Origin: Candidatus Sifarchaeum subterraneum
GTDB taxonomy: Archaea > Asgardarchaeota > Sifarchaeia > Sifarchaeales > Sifarchaeaceae
Assembly (NCBI GenBank): GCA_016292335.1
Contig: JAECRX010000229.1
Coordinates: forward strand, 1-7,181
DNA length: 7,181 bases
Direction: 5' to 3'
Positions 1 to 6,529 of the stretch are shown here, piece after piece. Made by a program: the position numbers and the translations under genes. A model generated the notes under the pieces. That model saw only the letters and a program-made list of their open reading frames with translations. It was not told where the DNA came from and searched no databases. How positions within the stretch are numbered: position 1 is the first letter of the stretch; each line of letters begins with the position of its first letter.

Positions 1-1
1 A

Positions 2-736
2 ATAATAGAACTTGCAGAAAAGAGTAATGCAGCAGATAAATATTATGAAGCAGGTCGAACCTTCTTAAATATTGATCGTGACAAAGCTTTTGACTATTTT
101 CAGGCAGCATATAAACTTTATAAAGAACTAGGAAATTCTATGGGACAAGCTAACGCTTTACACTGGCTTGGAGTAATATATAGGGCTGAATCTGACTGGA
201 ACAAGGCAATAGAATATGAACAGAGGGCTTACGAAATATATTCAAAATTAAATCGCAAAGAGGGTATGGGCGAAGTTATCCATAACATTGGTTATTGTTA
301 CTATTATCTCGAACAATATAAAGAAGCCATAGAGCATTTTGAGAAATCAGTTGAAATTCATAAAGAATTAGGTGAAAGGTCTAGGCTTAGAGATAGTTTG
401 TTCAACTTGGCTTCGAGTTATAAAAATATGAGGAACTATTCTAAATCAATTGAATATTTTCAAAAATGCCTTGAAATGGAGGAAGAAGATGACAAAGAGA
501 ATCAAGCCGATGATTTTATGGAAATTGCTTACAATTATAAAGAACTAGATGATTATACCAATGCTTTAAAATATTATCGACAAGCTTATGAATTATATAA
601 AGATCTTGACTATAGTTTTCGTCAATCTGAAATAATTGAGGAGATTGAAACTATACTAGAAGCTATTGAACAGGAAAAAGAAATATCTTATGAATTAAGT
701 GAAGAAATAGATAAGGCTAAAGATTTGATTAAATAA
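2..736 (+). CDS. TPR repeat protein, 5'-truncated by window edge
   Basis: The frame is open from the first bases of the window, so the start codon lies upstream; the ATG at 140 is internal and not a credible start because TPR-like sequence continues before it. The visible 244 residues form about five helix-turn-helix repeats of roughly 40 residues, longer than the classical 34. Recurring cores are YYEAG...AFDYFQAAYKLYKELG, ALHWLGVIY...AIEYEQRAYEIY, VIHNIGYCYY...AIEHFEKSVEIHKELG, SLFNLASSYK...SIEYFQKCLEM and FMEIAYNYK...ALKYYRQAYELYKDL. This spacing is like that of the LGN/Pins and kinesin-light-chain TPR families, which bind peptides or partner proteins. A charged helical tail (EAIEQEKEISYELSEEIDKA) closes the protein. 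No catalytic motif, signal peptide or membrane segment is visible in this part. A protein-interaction scaffold is likely; the partner is unknown, and an N-terminal effector domain outside the window cannot be excluded. Confidence 0.9.
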   Translation: MIELAEKSNAADKYYEAGRTFLNIDRDKAFDYFQAAYKLYKELGNSMGQANALHWLGVIYRAESDWNKAIEYEQRAYEIYSKLNRKEGMGEVIHNIGYCYYYLEQYKEAIEHFEKSVEIHKELGERSRLRDSLFNLASSYKNMRNYSKSIEYFQKCLEMEEEDDKENQADDFMEIAYNYKELDDYTNALKYYRQAYELYKDLDYSFRQSEIIEEIETILEAIEQEKEISYELSEEIDKAKDLIK

Positions 737-784
737 AATGATAATACGCAAAAGAAGCATAAGAAATTTCCTTAAATTGTTAAA

Positions 785-800
785 TGTTTTGATTTTTTCT
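785..800 (+). terminator. T-rich terminator after the TPR gene
   Basis: About 50 bases after the TPR stop codon the + strand carries a run of six T at 793-798 inside a T-rich stretch. Archaeal RNA polymerase often terminates at such runs without needing a stem-loop. No convincing hairpin precedes it. Confidence 0.4.
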
Positions 801-1029
801 CAATGGTCTACTATAGTTTTGGCTCCTCGTCTCCAACCGCAAGTGGGGAAACTCGTCTCCTCTTCTCTAACTCTCTTTTCAATTCTTATAGAGGTTACTT
901 CAGTGAACAAAATGAATCATGCAACAACGGAATATTGCGAGTGTATCACTCGTGGTACGTTCTTGTGTATGAGACGAACCATCAATGAGATCCCGACGCA
1001 TAAGATGGTTAGGATGACTCACAAGGACT
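801..1029. other. GC-richer orphan region with inverted repeats, no convincing ORF
   Basis: This is the main part of the roughly 580-base gap between the TPR and gelsolin genes. It is richer in G+C than the AT-rich DNA on either side. I translated it on both strands and recognise no family in any frame; stops occur in most frames. Self-complementary elements are visible: a perfect 6-bp stem with a 3-base loop (CGAGTG-TAT-CACTCG, 938-952); a 7-bp arm pair AACCATC (977-983) and GATGGTT (1004-1010) enclosing a nested ATG/CAT pair; and two copies of TCGTCTC (827-833 and 853-859) with the reverse complement GAGACGA at 971-977. It could be an untranslated structured RNA or the eroded remnant of a former gene or element. 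From 1045 to 1319 the DNA is AT-rich and I see only weak TATA-like stretches, such as TTTAAA at 1186-1191. Confidence 0.35.
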
Positions 1030-1044
1030 AGAAATGTCATAAAC
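1030..1044 (+). repeat. 15-bp direct repeat, copy 1
   Basis: The sequence agaaatgtcataaac occurs here and again at 6756-6770 in the same orientation. In both places it sits at the right edge of a GC-richer remnant and is followed by AT-rich DNA. It may mark a recombination or insertion boundary, but a chance match cannot be excluded. Confidence 0.4.
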
Positions 1045-1319
1045 ACAGCCAAAATAAATAACTTTATAGAATATTTTCAAATCTCTACCAAAGAATTCAA
1101 AATTTCTAAATTATTTTAAATAGTAATAAGTGATTAATTATCTGAATTTAATGCTGTTTACCTATTATAGGATTAACTCAGAAATTTTAAAGCAAAAGAA
1201 CACTTATCAACAATTAACCGATTGGTAATCAATGCCGAATGTTAAAAAGTAAATCCATACTCCCACCAACGAGAATTTCCTTGCTAATAAGATTTGAGAA
1301 AGAAGGGATAAACTTGGAA

Positions 1320-2672
1320 ATGAAGATATATAGAGTTGAAGGAGAAGACATTAAACCTTTGTCGAAAACACACTATGGCATTTTCACAGATGGTGATGTG
1401 TATATCGTTGATCTTGGAATAAAAGTTTTCGTTTGGAAAGGAAATAAAAGCTCACCAGGTGAAGCATTTATTGGTGCGTTCTTTACCAAAATGATGGTAA
1501 AAGAACGACCTAAAAAGGCACATGTGTTTCATGTTCAGCAGGGAGAAGAACCGCAAGAATTTCTAGACCTTTTCGATCGATTCATTAATGTAAAAGAGGG
1601 AAGTGTTCCCAGTACGTTAGCAAAACCTTCTGTAGAATTTGATAAAAAAATGTATTTAATTTCGAGTAGCGAATATGAAGAACCTTTGATAGCGCTACCC
1701 CTAAAAAAAGAGAATCTATGGTCTGATCATGTTATAATGGTTGATGCATTTCACAAAATCTTCATCTGGATAGGAAACAATTCAAAACATCAGGAACGGT
1801 ATTTGGGAAGGAGTATAGCTAGAATCTTATGGAGAGAAAGAGCTGGAAGACCAAAAATCATTGTTTTAGATGAAGGTGATGAAAGCAAAGATTTCTTCGC
1901 TGTTTTCGAAGAACCTATAACTGTAAGGGAAGAAGTTATTTCAGAACCAGAACCTATCGTTGAAGCAGAAGTTATTTCAGAACCAGAACCTATCCCCGAA
2001 GCAGAAGTTGCTCTTGAATCGGAAACCTATCCAGGGATACTAACGAAACCTGTTATAAAACTTGAAAGAAAGATGTATTTAGTTTCAGAGGAAAGAAGTG
2101 AAGAAGATCCCCTGATAGAGCTTCCTCTCGATAAGGATAATTTGCAGTCCGAACGGGTTGTAATCATAGACGCATCTGACAAGATCTATGTATGGCTTGG
2201 CAAAACATCACATCCACAGGATCGCTATCTTGGAGCTGGCATGGCCCGGAGGCTTTGGAGAGAGAAGGCTGGAAGAGCAAAAATAATCACCTTGGATGAA
2301 GGGAGTGAAACCAGAGAATTTAGCGAATTTCTCAAAGAACTTGTATCTGTTAAGGAAAAACCTGCTACGGAGATATCAGTAAAACCAGATATAAGATATG
2401 AACGAAAGATGTATCTTGTTTTAAGAGAAAAAGGTGAAGAAGACCCCTTGGAAGAAATTCCTTTGGATAAGGATAATTTGCAGTCCGAATGGGTTGTACT
2501 CATAGATGCATCCGACAAGATCTATGTATGGATTGGCAAAACATCAAATCCGCAGGATCGGTATTTTGGAGCTGGCATGGCCCGGAGACTTTGGAGAGAG
2601 AAAGCTGGAAGAGCAAAAATAATCACCTTGGATGAAGGAAGTGAAACCGAGGAATTTCTAACTCTTTTTTGA
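1320..2672 (+). CDS. Four-domain gelsolin-like protein (Asgard actin-regulator type)
   Basis: The product (450 residues) carries four gelsolin-like domains: G1 at about 1-91, G2 at 103-203, G3 at 243-343 and G4 at 357-450. Each shows the fold's signature of a hydrophobic strand ending in D, then V/I-W-x-G and S, an amphipathic helix, and a closing acidic turn such as QQGEEPQEF or LDEGSETEEF. G1 has the canonical GDVYIVD with a helix glutamate (SSPGEAF), matching the calcium-site residues of eukaryotic gelsolin. G2-G4 replace GD with SD or SE and share WREKAGRAKII-like helices, so they are a distinct subtype. Family knowledge: gelsolins bind, cap or sever actin under calcium control, and Asgard gelsolins act on actin in vitro. 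No signal peptide or membrane segment is seen, so it is probably cytosolic. I chose ATG 1320 because the first domain begins there. TTG 1314, six bases after AGGGAT-like sequence (1304-1308), and ATG 1239 (27 more residues, not domain-like) are alternatives. Confidence 0.88.
   Translation: MKIYRVEGEDIKPLSKTHYGIFTDGDVYIVDLGIKVFVWKGNKSSPGEAFIGAFFTKMMVKERPKKAHVFHVQQGEEPQEFLDLFDRFINVKEGSVPSTLAKPSVEFDKKMYLISSSEYEEPLIALPLKKENLWSDHVIMVDAFHKIFIWIGNNSKHQERYLGRSIARILWRERAGRPKIIVLDEGDESKDFFAVFEEPITVREEVISEPEPIVEAEVISEPEPIPEAEVALESETYPGILTKPVIKLERKMYLVSEERSEEDPLIELPLDKDNLQSERVVIIDASDKIYVWLGKTSHPQDRYLGAGMARRLWREKAGRAKIITLDEGSETREFSEFLKELVSVKEKPATEISVKPDIRYERKMYLVLREKGEEDPLEEIPLDKDNLQSEWVVLIDASDKIYVWIGKTSNPQDRYFGAGMARRLWREKAGRAKIITLDEGSETEEFLTLF
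1932..2003 (+). repeat. Two 36-bp tandem repeats in the G2-G3 linker
   Basis: Two adjacent 36-base units encode EVISEPEPIVEA and EVISEPEPIPEA, followed by a decayed third unit starting at 2004 (EVALESE). The units keep reading frame and form a Pro/Glu-rich, probably extended linker that splits the protein into G1-G2 and G3-G4 halves. Copy number could vary between strains by slippage. Confidence 0.8.
2130..2657 (+). repeat. Near-identical tandem duplication of gelsolin domains G3 and G4
   Basis: Bases 2130-2321 and 2466-2657 align without gaps over 192 bases with 15 differences by eye (about 92% identity), at a period of 336 bases (112 residues). G1 and G2 are far more diverged. The identity at DNA level points to a recent internal duplication or ongoing gene conversion. 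Confidence 0.85.
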
Positions 2673-2713
2673 ATAAAAAGGTTACAATCTCTTTCTTAAT
2701 TCATATAGAATGG

Positions 2714-2737
2714 CTAATCGTAACTATTAGGTTTTTT
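2714..2737 (+). terminator. Stem-loop plus T6 terminator after the gelsolin gene
   Basis: A 5-bp stem (CTAAT 2714-2718, ATTAG 2726-2730) with a 7-base loop is followed by G and six T (2732-2737), 42 bases after the gelsolin stop. The stem is short, but the T-run alone suits archaeal termination. The remaining gap to 2959 holds no ORF of note, only a TATA-like box. Confidence 0.5.
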
Positions 2738-2849
2738 GTGTGTTTTGAGGGTTTGGAAAAGGATGTTTGATTCTCATCGGTAAGGACCATTTTGCTGGAC
2801 GAAGCGCAATCCATTTTGGGTAAATTTTGCAGAGGGCTGGACTCATTAA

Positions 2850-2860
2850 TTATATATAAA
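2850..2860 (+). promoter_or_regulatory. Putative TATA box for the RHH gene
   Basis: The run ttatatataaa is a strong match to an archaeal TATA box. Transcription would begin about 25 bases downstream, near 2883, leaving a leader of about 75 bases before ATG 2960. Together with the upstream terminator it suggests the RHH gene is transcribed separately from the gelsolin gene. BRE context was not convincing. Confidence 0.5.
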
Positions 2861-2959
2861 AAGTTTTGGTTATATTTTCTATGTACTTTTTACTTCGTTC
2901 TCCCAATATTTCTTGTGGCAAGATTTTAACAGGTGCTAATAGGCAGGCTGGGGATTCTC

Positions 2960-3940
2960 ATGAAAATCGAGATTGAAATTAGCGAAGAGATGAAAGAGAA
3001 AATAAATAAATTAATTAAAATTGGAAGATGCAGTTCTGAAAAAGATTTTATTGAAGAAGCAGTAGAAAAATACATGGAAGTCCTTGATAGAGCAATAATT
3101 TATCCTCTAACAGAAGAAGTAATAGAAAGACCTGAAGTCCCCTTTGGAGTCGTTCTTCTGATAAAAGATTGGAGACATGTGGGTGGTGGAGAGATCTACA
3201 GTTATTTAGGCAAACCAGTTTTGGAGATTCAACGAAATTGGGTCATTTTTGTTTATCAAGAATCGGCCACTATCCCAGGGCCAATAAAGGGACAGGATTA
3301 TCAATTCTTGCCTGGAGTAGGTATGTATTCCATAAAGTTTTCTCATCACAAACCCAACATGTATATTACTGTAAGTAGAGAAATAAATGGAATGATCCTA
3401 AGTCCAAAAACTCTTGATGCACTATATAATTGTGAAAAGATCTTTAAATCAACAACAAGCAAATTAAGAGCAACAGAATGTGTTGCTGAAATTCCATTTG
3501 AAATCATAGATCATCCTTTGTATCTTCAGTCTTATGAGCGAGGAGTTTTAGCTGTAAGAATATTAACTCCCTACAAAGATGCCTTTGATATGCTTCATGA
3601 AAGTTCTGTTTCGGATGCTGCATATCCTGCTCATGAAGGTCCGAAAATCCTTTCTCTTCATCCTGATGTCAATTTCTGGAATAAAATCGTTACAAGCGAG
3701 AATATAGGTGAAGATTATAAACAATCTATTCCTGGTATTGAGATTTCTCAAAATTTAAATGAATTAATCCAATTGTTCATCGAATCAGGCGGTTTATTTT
3801 TAGAAGATGGAAGATTGCTGCTTTCAAGTAAAGAAATAATCGATTATATCATGGAGAAAACCAAAGAAGCAAAAGAAATTTACAAAGACCTCGGTGATAT
3901 AATAATTCGAAAATGGGAAAAAATCGATAAACGTCTCTAA
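2960..3940 (+). CDS. Ribbon-helix-helix domain protein with unrecognised C-terminal domain
   Basis: Residues 1-44 of this 326-residue product read as a ribbon-helix-helix DNA-binding domain: a strand MKIEIEIS, helix A EEMKEKINKLIKIG, the turn RCSS, and helix B EKDFIEEAVEKYMEVL. This is the MetJ/Arc/CopG-type layout, which binds DNA as a dimer through the strand. The remaining 280 residues match nothing I recognise. They are mixed alpha/beta with conserved-looking patches GQDYQFLPGVGMYSIKF, SHHKPNMYI and DAAYPAHEGPKILSLHPD, several histidines, and a charged helical C-terminus. They are not the short ACT domain of NikR and are far longer than typical RHH regulators. A ligand- or metal-sensing transcription factor is a reasonable guess, no more. 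I chose ATG 2960, with GGGGA six bases upstream, over the GTG at 2933 because the RHH strand begins exactly there. The gene is convergent with fdhA. Confidence 0.75.
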   Translation: MKIEIEISEEMKEKINKLIKIGRCSSEKDFIEEAVEKYMEVLDRAIIYPLTEEVIERPEVPFGVVLLIKDWRHVGGGEIYSYLGKPVLEIQRNWVIFVYQESATIPGPIKGQDYQFLPGVGMYSIKFSHHKPNMYITVSREINGMILSPKTLDALYNCEKIFKSTTSKLRATECVAEIPFEIIDHPLYLQSYERGVLAVRILTPYKDAFDMLHESSVSDAAYPAHEGPKILSLHPDVNFWNKIVTSENIGEDYKQSIPGIEISQNLNELIQLFIESGGLFLEDGRLLLSSKEIIDYIMEKTKEAKEIYKDLGDIIIRKWEKIDKRL

Positions 3941-3969
3941 TACAAACAAGGCGCTAAACGTTGTAAATA

Positions 3970-3988
3970 TTTTCAATTTATTTTTCTT
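3970..3988 (+). terminator. T-rich terminator after the RHH gene
   Basis: A T-rich stretch with T5 at 3981-3985 begins about 30 bases after the RHH stop. A weak arm pair (TACAA...TTGTA) lies just upstream. It would separate this gene from the convergent fdhA transcript. Confidence 0.4.
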
Positions 3989-4029
3989 CGGATTCTATAT
4001 TCAAAAGTCCAAAGAAAATAAATTGTAAC

Positions 4030-4036
4030 AAAAAAA
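4030..4036 (-). terminator. T7 terminator after fdhA
   Basis: Seven A on the + strand read as seven T on the fdhA strand, about 25 bases past its stop codon, followed by further AT-rich sequence. This fits an archaeal oligo-T terminator for the convergent fdhA transcript. Confidence 0.45.
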
Positions 4037-4060
4037 TGGTCGGAAAGTTGAAAAGAGCTT

Positions 4061-5614
4061 CTATTTAACGGTCTGATTAATGATCATGTTGACTATCTTC
4101 ATCAGTAACTTGGTGTTTTTTGTTTCAAGAGTATCGGTAACGAACGCGTCCATGTCTATCCGTTTCTTATACATCACGTTCCCATCTATCTCGGACTTGA
4201 TCTCTAGGAAACATTCGATCCTTTTAAGATCGATTTTGATACCCTTTCTGGGAAAATCTTTCTTTACAAATGTCATGTTGTGATGGTCATGACCGATATT
4301 GATTTCCTCTCCGGTCCAACCAAACCTGAACATGCAGTTGTAGAGGAGAACGGCAAGTATATTATCCTTCTGGACGACCACGCCTTCGGGATGGAGTTCT
4401 TCTAGCCCGCTAACAACAGGGTCCAGCTTGACCGGTGTTATCTTCAATCCGGGAGTCTTGCCTATCGGGTCAAGGTGTGGAATGGTGAGGAAATTAACTG
4501 GTGCTTCCGGATAATGGAAGGGAATGAATACATGTCCCGGTAATATATCTGGAGTGACCTTCGCCTTGACCTCGACCTCTCCCATTCTTGATGAAACCCT
4601 GATAGAGTCCCCGTTCTCTATCATATATATGGCCGCGTCCTCGGGATGCAATTCGATAAAAGATTCTGGAGCCTGTTTCATCAAGGAGGGTGACCGGCCG
4701 GTCATGCTCATTCCATGAAAATGCTGTGCGATCCTTCCGGTTATCATAATGTGGTCATGGTAATCGTCAGTCTTTTCCCTAGGTGGTGTATATTCAATGG
4801 GAAAGAACCTACCCTGCCCATCAGTGGTGAAGAACTTATCATCATAGAGGAATGGTTTTCCATCCGGAAAATCGTCGTTACAGGGCCACTGGACTCCCTC
4901 CCGGTCTATATTTTCATATGACAGACTTCCATATTGAGGAACGGCCTTCGTTATCTCGTTAAATATATCTTCGGCATTTTGGTAGAGGAATAATTCCTCC
5001 GAACCCATTTCTCGGGCAAGGGCGCAGATTATTTCCCAGTCCGGTTTTGCCACCCCTGGTGCCTTCACAGCTGCCCTTATTCTCTGAACTCTCCTCTCGG
5101 TGTTGGTAAAGGTTCCATCCTTCTCGGCCCAGCATGCAGCTGGAAATATCACATTGGCATATTCAGTGGTCTCCGTGGGAAATATATCAATGACCGCCAG
5201 GAATTCCAGCTGGGCCAGGTTCTGTCTGGTTTCTTCCAGGGCAGGATGAGAAATGGCAGGATTCTCGCCCATGACCACCAGTGCCCGGATCTTCTCGGGA
5301 ACTGATTCCATCATCTCGACCGATGTGAGGCCTGATTTGTAAGGGAGAGAATCTACTCCCCAGAGTTCGCATAGGAGGGGGGTATTATTCTCATCGATGA
5401 CTCGATATCCCGGGTGGCAGTCAGGAAGTGCTCCCACGTCGCCTGACCCCTGGACATTGTTCTGACCTCGGAGAGGATTTAGTCCAGTACCCCATTTACC
5501 GTAATTCCCAGTGAGCATGGCCAGGTTGGATAGATTGACAATGTTCTCCACTCCCGTGGGGTGCTGGGTCATTCCCATTGCATAATAAATGCCCCCCCCT
5601 CTCGGCCTTACCAT
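4061..5614 (-). CDS. fdhA: Formate dehydrogenase catalytic subunit, C-terminal part (frameshifted)
   Basis: This frame holds the distal two thirds of a molybdopterin (Mo/W-bisMGD) formate dehydrogenase alpha subunit. Visible motifs include IYYAMGMTQHPTGVENI, the cofactor-binding GTGLNPLRGQNNVQG, GENPAISHP, and FPAACWAEKDGTFTNTERR. The C-terminal MGD-binding domain follows (ITGRIAQHFHGMSMTGRSPS, ELHPEDAAIYMIENGD, GHVFIPFHYPEAPVNFLT). Usual family members end shortly after this domain; here about 118 further residues follow (4064-4417), with an HDHH patch and no motif I recognise. The ATG at 5614 is probably not a true start: homology continues upstream in the next frame, and removing one G from the run at 5592-5599 joins both parts as KAERGGIYYAMG. 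The joined gene (4061-6467) would encode 801 residues. The enzyme family oxidises formate to CO2, passing electrons via iron-sulfur clusters. No partner subunit gene is adjacent. Confidence 0.9.
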   Translation of the reverse strand: MVRPRGGGIYYAMGMTQHPTGVENIVNLSNLAMLTGNYGKWGTGLNPLRGQNNVQGSGDVGALPDCHPGYRVIDENNTPLLCELWGVDSLPYKSGLTSVEMMESVPEKIRALVVMGENPAISHPALEETRQNLAQLEFLAVIDIFPTETTEYANVIFPAACWAEKDGTFTNTERRVQRIRAAVKAPGVAKPDWEIICALAREMGSEELFLYQNAEDIFNEITKAVPQYGSLSYENIDREGVQWPCNDDFPDGKPFLYDDKFFTTDGQGRFFPIEYTPPREKTDDYHDHIMITGRIAQHFHGMSMTGRSPSLMKQAPESFIELHPEDAAIYMIENGDSIRVSSRMGEVEVKAKVTPDILPGHVFIPFHYPEAPVNFLTIPHLDPIGKTPGLKITPVKLDPVVSGLEELHPEGVVVQKDNILAVLLYNCMFRFGWTGEEINIGHDHHNMTFVKKDFPRKGIKIDLKRIECFLEIKSEIDGNVMYKKRIDMDAFVTDTLETKNTKLLMKIVNMIINQTVK

Positions 5615-6467
5615 ACATTCTTCCCGCCTCGATAATATCTCTCTTCTCCAGTCCAGTTATCTTGGCGGCGTATTCCGGAGTGAATCTCCTGATTATCTTT
5701 GTGAGGTATTCGAATCCCTTGGTCCTGGTCTTAATGAACTCCATATCCTCAAGTCCTTCCTCCAGGATTATCCTCATCATTGCATTAACAAGAGGGGCGT
5801 CGGTACCGGGTCTTAACTGCAGGTGAATGTCGGCCTTCTTGGCAATTTCCGTTCTTCTCGGATCCACTACGATTATCTTTGTCCCCCTCTTCTTCTTTGC
5901 CTGGGTCATCTTCAACCCAACAAGGGGATGCGAGCTCATGGTATTGGAACCAAAAATGAGTATACAGTCCGATTCACCGGCTTCAGCTATGCTGTTCGTC
6001 ATAACCCCAGAGCCGAGATTCTGGGCGAGAGCTGCAGCCGTAGTGGAATGGCATAGTCTTGCACAGGAATCAAGATTGTTGGTGCCGATAACGGCCGATG
6101 CGAACTTCATGAGAAGGTAATTTTCCTCGTTGGTACATTTGGAAGATGTCAGAAAACCTATGGAGTTCGGGCCATACACTTCCTTTATTCTCTTTAGTTC
6201 CTTCGCGGTATGTGCTATGGCCGTTTCCCAGCTCACCTCTTTCATCTTTTTCCCGATTCTCATCATTGGCCTTTTGAGCCTGTCAGGATGATCAACGAAC
6301 TCGTTGGCCCTCCTTCCCTTTATGCAAAGGAATCCGTCTGAAACGGGATGACGCTTGATTCCCGATATCTTGATTATCTTGTTTTCCTGTATCTCCAGAT
6401 TCATCGCACAACCGCATCCACAATAGGGGCAGACGGTCTGAACAAGTGAAGTTGGTGTAGAATTCAT
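5496..6467 (-). CDS. fdhA: Formate dehydrogenase catalytic subunit, N-terminal part (frameshifted)
   Basis: The N-terminus carries the [4Fe-4S] motif: Cys13, Cys16, Cys20 and Cys48 (CPYCGCGC...CIKG), with Lys50 in the position of the conserved lysine between cluster and pterin. The metal ligand position reads DSCARLCHSTT, so Cys139-His140 replace the selenocysteine-His pair of E. coli FdhF; this is a cysteine-type enzyme with no in-frame TGA. The bisMGD domain continues with ILIFGSNTMSSHPL and IIVVDPRRTEIAKKADIHLQLRPGTDAPL. Family-like sequence stops at about residue 291 (KAERGG, about position 5592); the last 31 residues to 5496 are out of frame. I chose ATG 6467 because GTGAT (6474-6478) lies six bases upstream as a ribosome binding site; TTG 6482 adds five residues without better support. 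Cytoplasmic: no Tat signal is seen. Confidence 0.9.
   Translation of the reverse strand: MNSTPTSLVQTVCPYCGCGCAMNLEIQENKIIKISGIKRHPVSDGFLCIKGRRANEFVDHPDRLKRPMMRIGKKMKEVSWETAIAHTAKELKRIKEVYGPNSIGFLTSSKCTNEENYLLMKFASAVIGTNNLDSCARLCHSTTAAALAQNLGSGVMTNSIAEAGESDCILIFGSNTMSSHPLVGLKMTQAKKKRGTKIIVVDPRRTEIAKKADIHLQLRPGTDAPLVNAMMRIILEEGLEDMEFIKTRTKGFEYLTKIIRRFTPEYAAKITGLEKRDIIEAGRMYGKAERGGHLLCNGNDPAPHGSGEHCQSIQPGHAHWELR
5592..5599 (-). other. fdhA: G8 homopolymer frameshift site in fdhA
   Basis: The coding strand has eight consecutive G. With seven, the N-terminal frame (KAERGG) passes directly into IYYAMGMTQHPTG, the expected family sequence; with eight, the frame moves to a tail that stops at 5496. 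The defect is therefore exactly one extra base. It may be a sequencing or assembly error, a true inactivating mutation, or slippage-driven on/off variation; the sequence alone cannot decide. Confidence 0.9.
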
Positions 6468-6473
6468 AATTTC

Positions 6474-6478
6474 ATCAC
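6474..6478 (-). promoter_or_regulatory. Ribosome binding site of fdhA
   Basis: GTGAT on the fdhA strand is complementary to the usual archaeal 16S rRNA 3' end (AUCACCUCC) and lies six bases before ATG 6467. It decides the start in favour of 6467 over TTG 6482, which lies upstream of the site. Confidence 0.5.
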
Positions 6479-6521
6479 GCAAAAAGGTATTGTTCGCAAA
6501 ATCGTCTTAAAACGAAAATCT

Positions 6522-6529
6522 CTTTATAA
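6522..6529 (-). promoter_or_regulatory. Putative TATA box for fdhA
   Basis: TTATAAAG on the minus strand lies about 55 bases before the fdhA start. Transcription would begin near 6498, giving a leader of about 30 bases. It lies between the fdhD remnant and fdhA, so fdhA would have its own promoter. Confidence 0.5.

Noticed and set aside
738..1031. 97-codon + strand ORF directly after the TPR stop, and a 61-codon ORF at 803-988 inside it
   Set aside because: Neither shows a recognisable family, a ribosome binding site or natural residue composition, and the T-run terminator lies inside the larger one. They appear to be chance ORFs over the orphan GC-richer block.
1239..1319. Extended N-terminus of the gelsolin-like protein from ATG 1239
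   Set aside because: The 27 extra residues are not gelsolin-like and the first domain begins at ATG 1320. A weak GGTAATC site lies upstream of 1239, so this start is less likely but not excluded.
2225..2518. 97-codon minus-strand ORF within the gelsolin gene
   Set aside because: It is antisense to well-supported gelsolin domains and has a serine-rich, non-protein-like translation.
2769..2960. Repeated gattctcat word (near 2769 and 2953) upstream of the RHH gene
   Set aside because: A 9-base match is expected by chance in this much sequence and shows no palindromy or regular spacing.
5592..5599. Programmed ribosomal frameshift in fdhA
   Set aside because: No slippery heptamer with a downstream stimulatory structure was identified, and formate dehydrogenases are not known to use one. 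Sequencing error, mutation or polymerase slippage in a G8 run are simpler explanations.
6033..6053. Selenocysteine at the FdhA metal-ligand position
   Set aside because: The codon at that position encodes cysteine (DSCARLCH), there is no in-frame TGA, and no SECIS-like element is needed.
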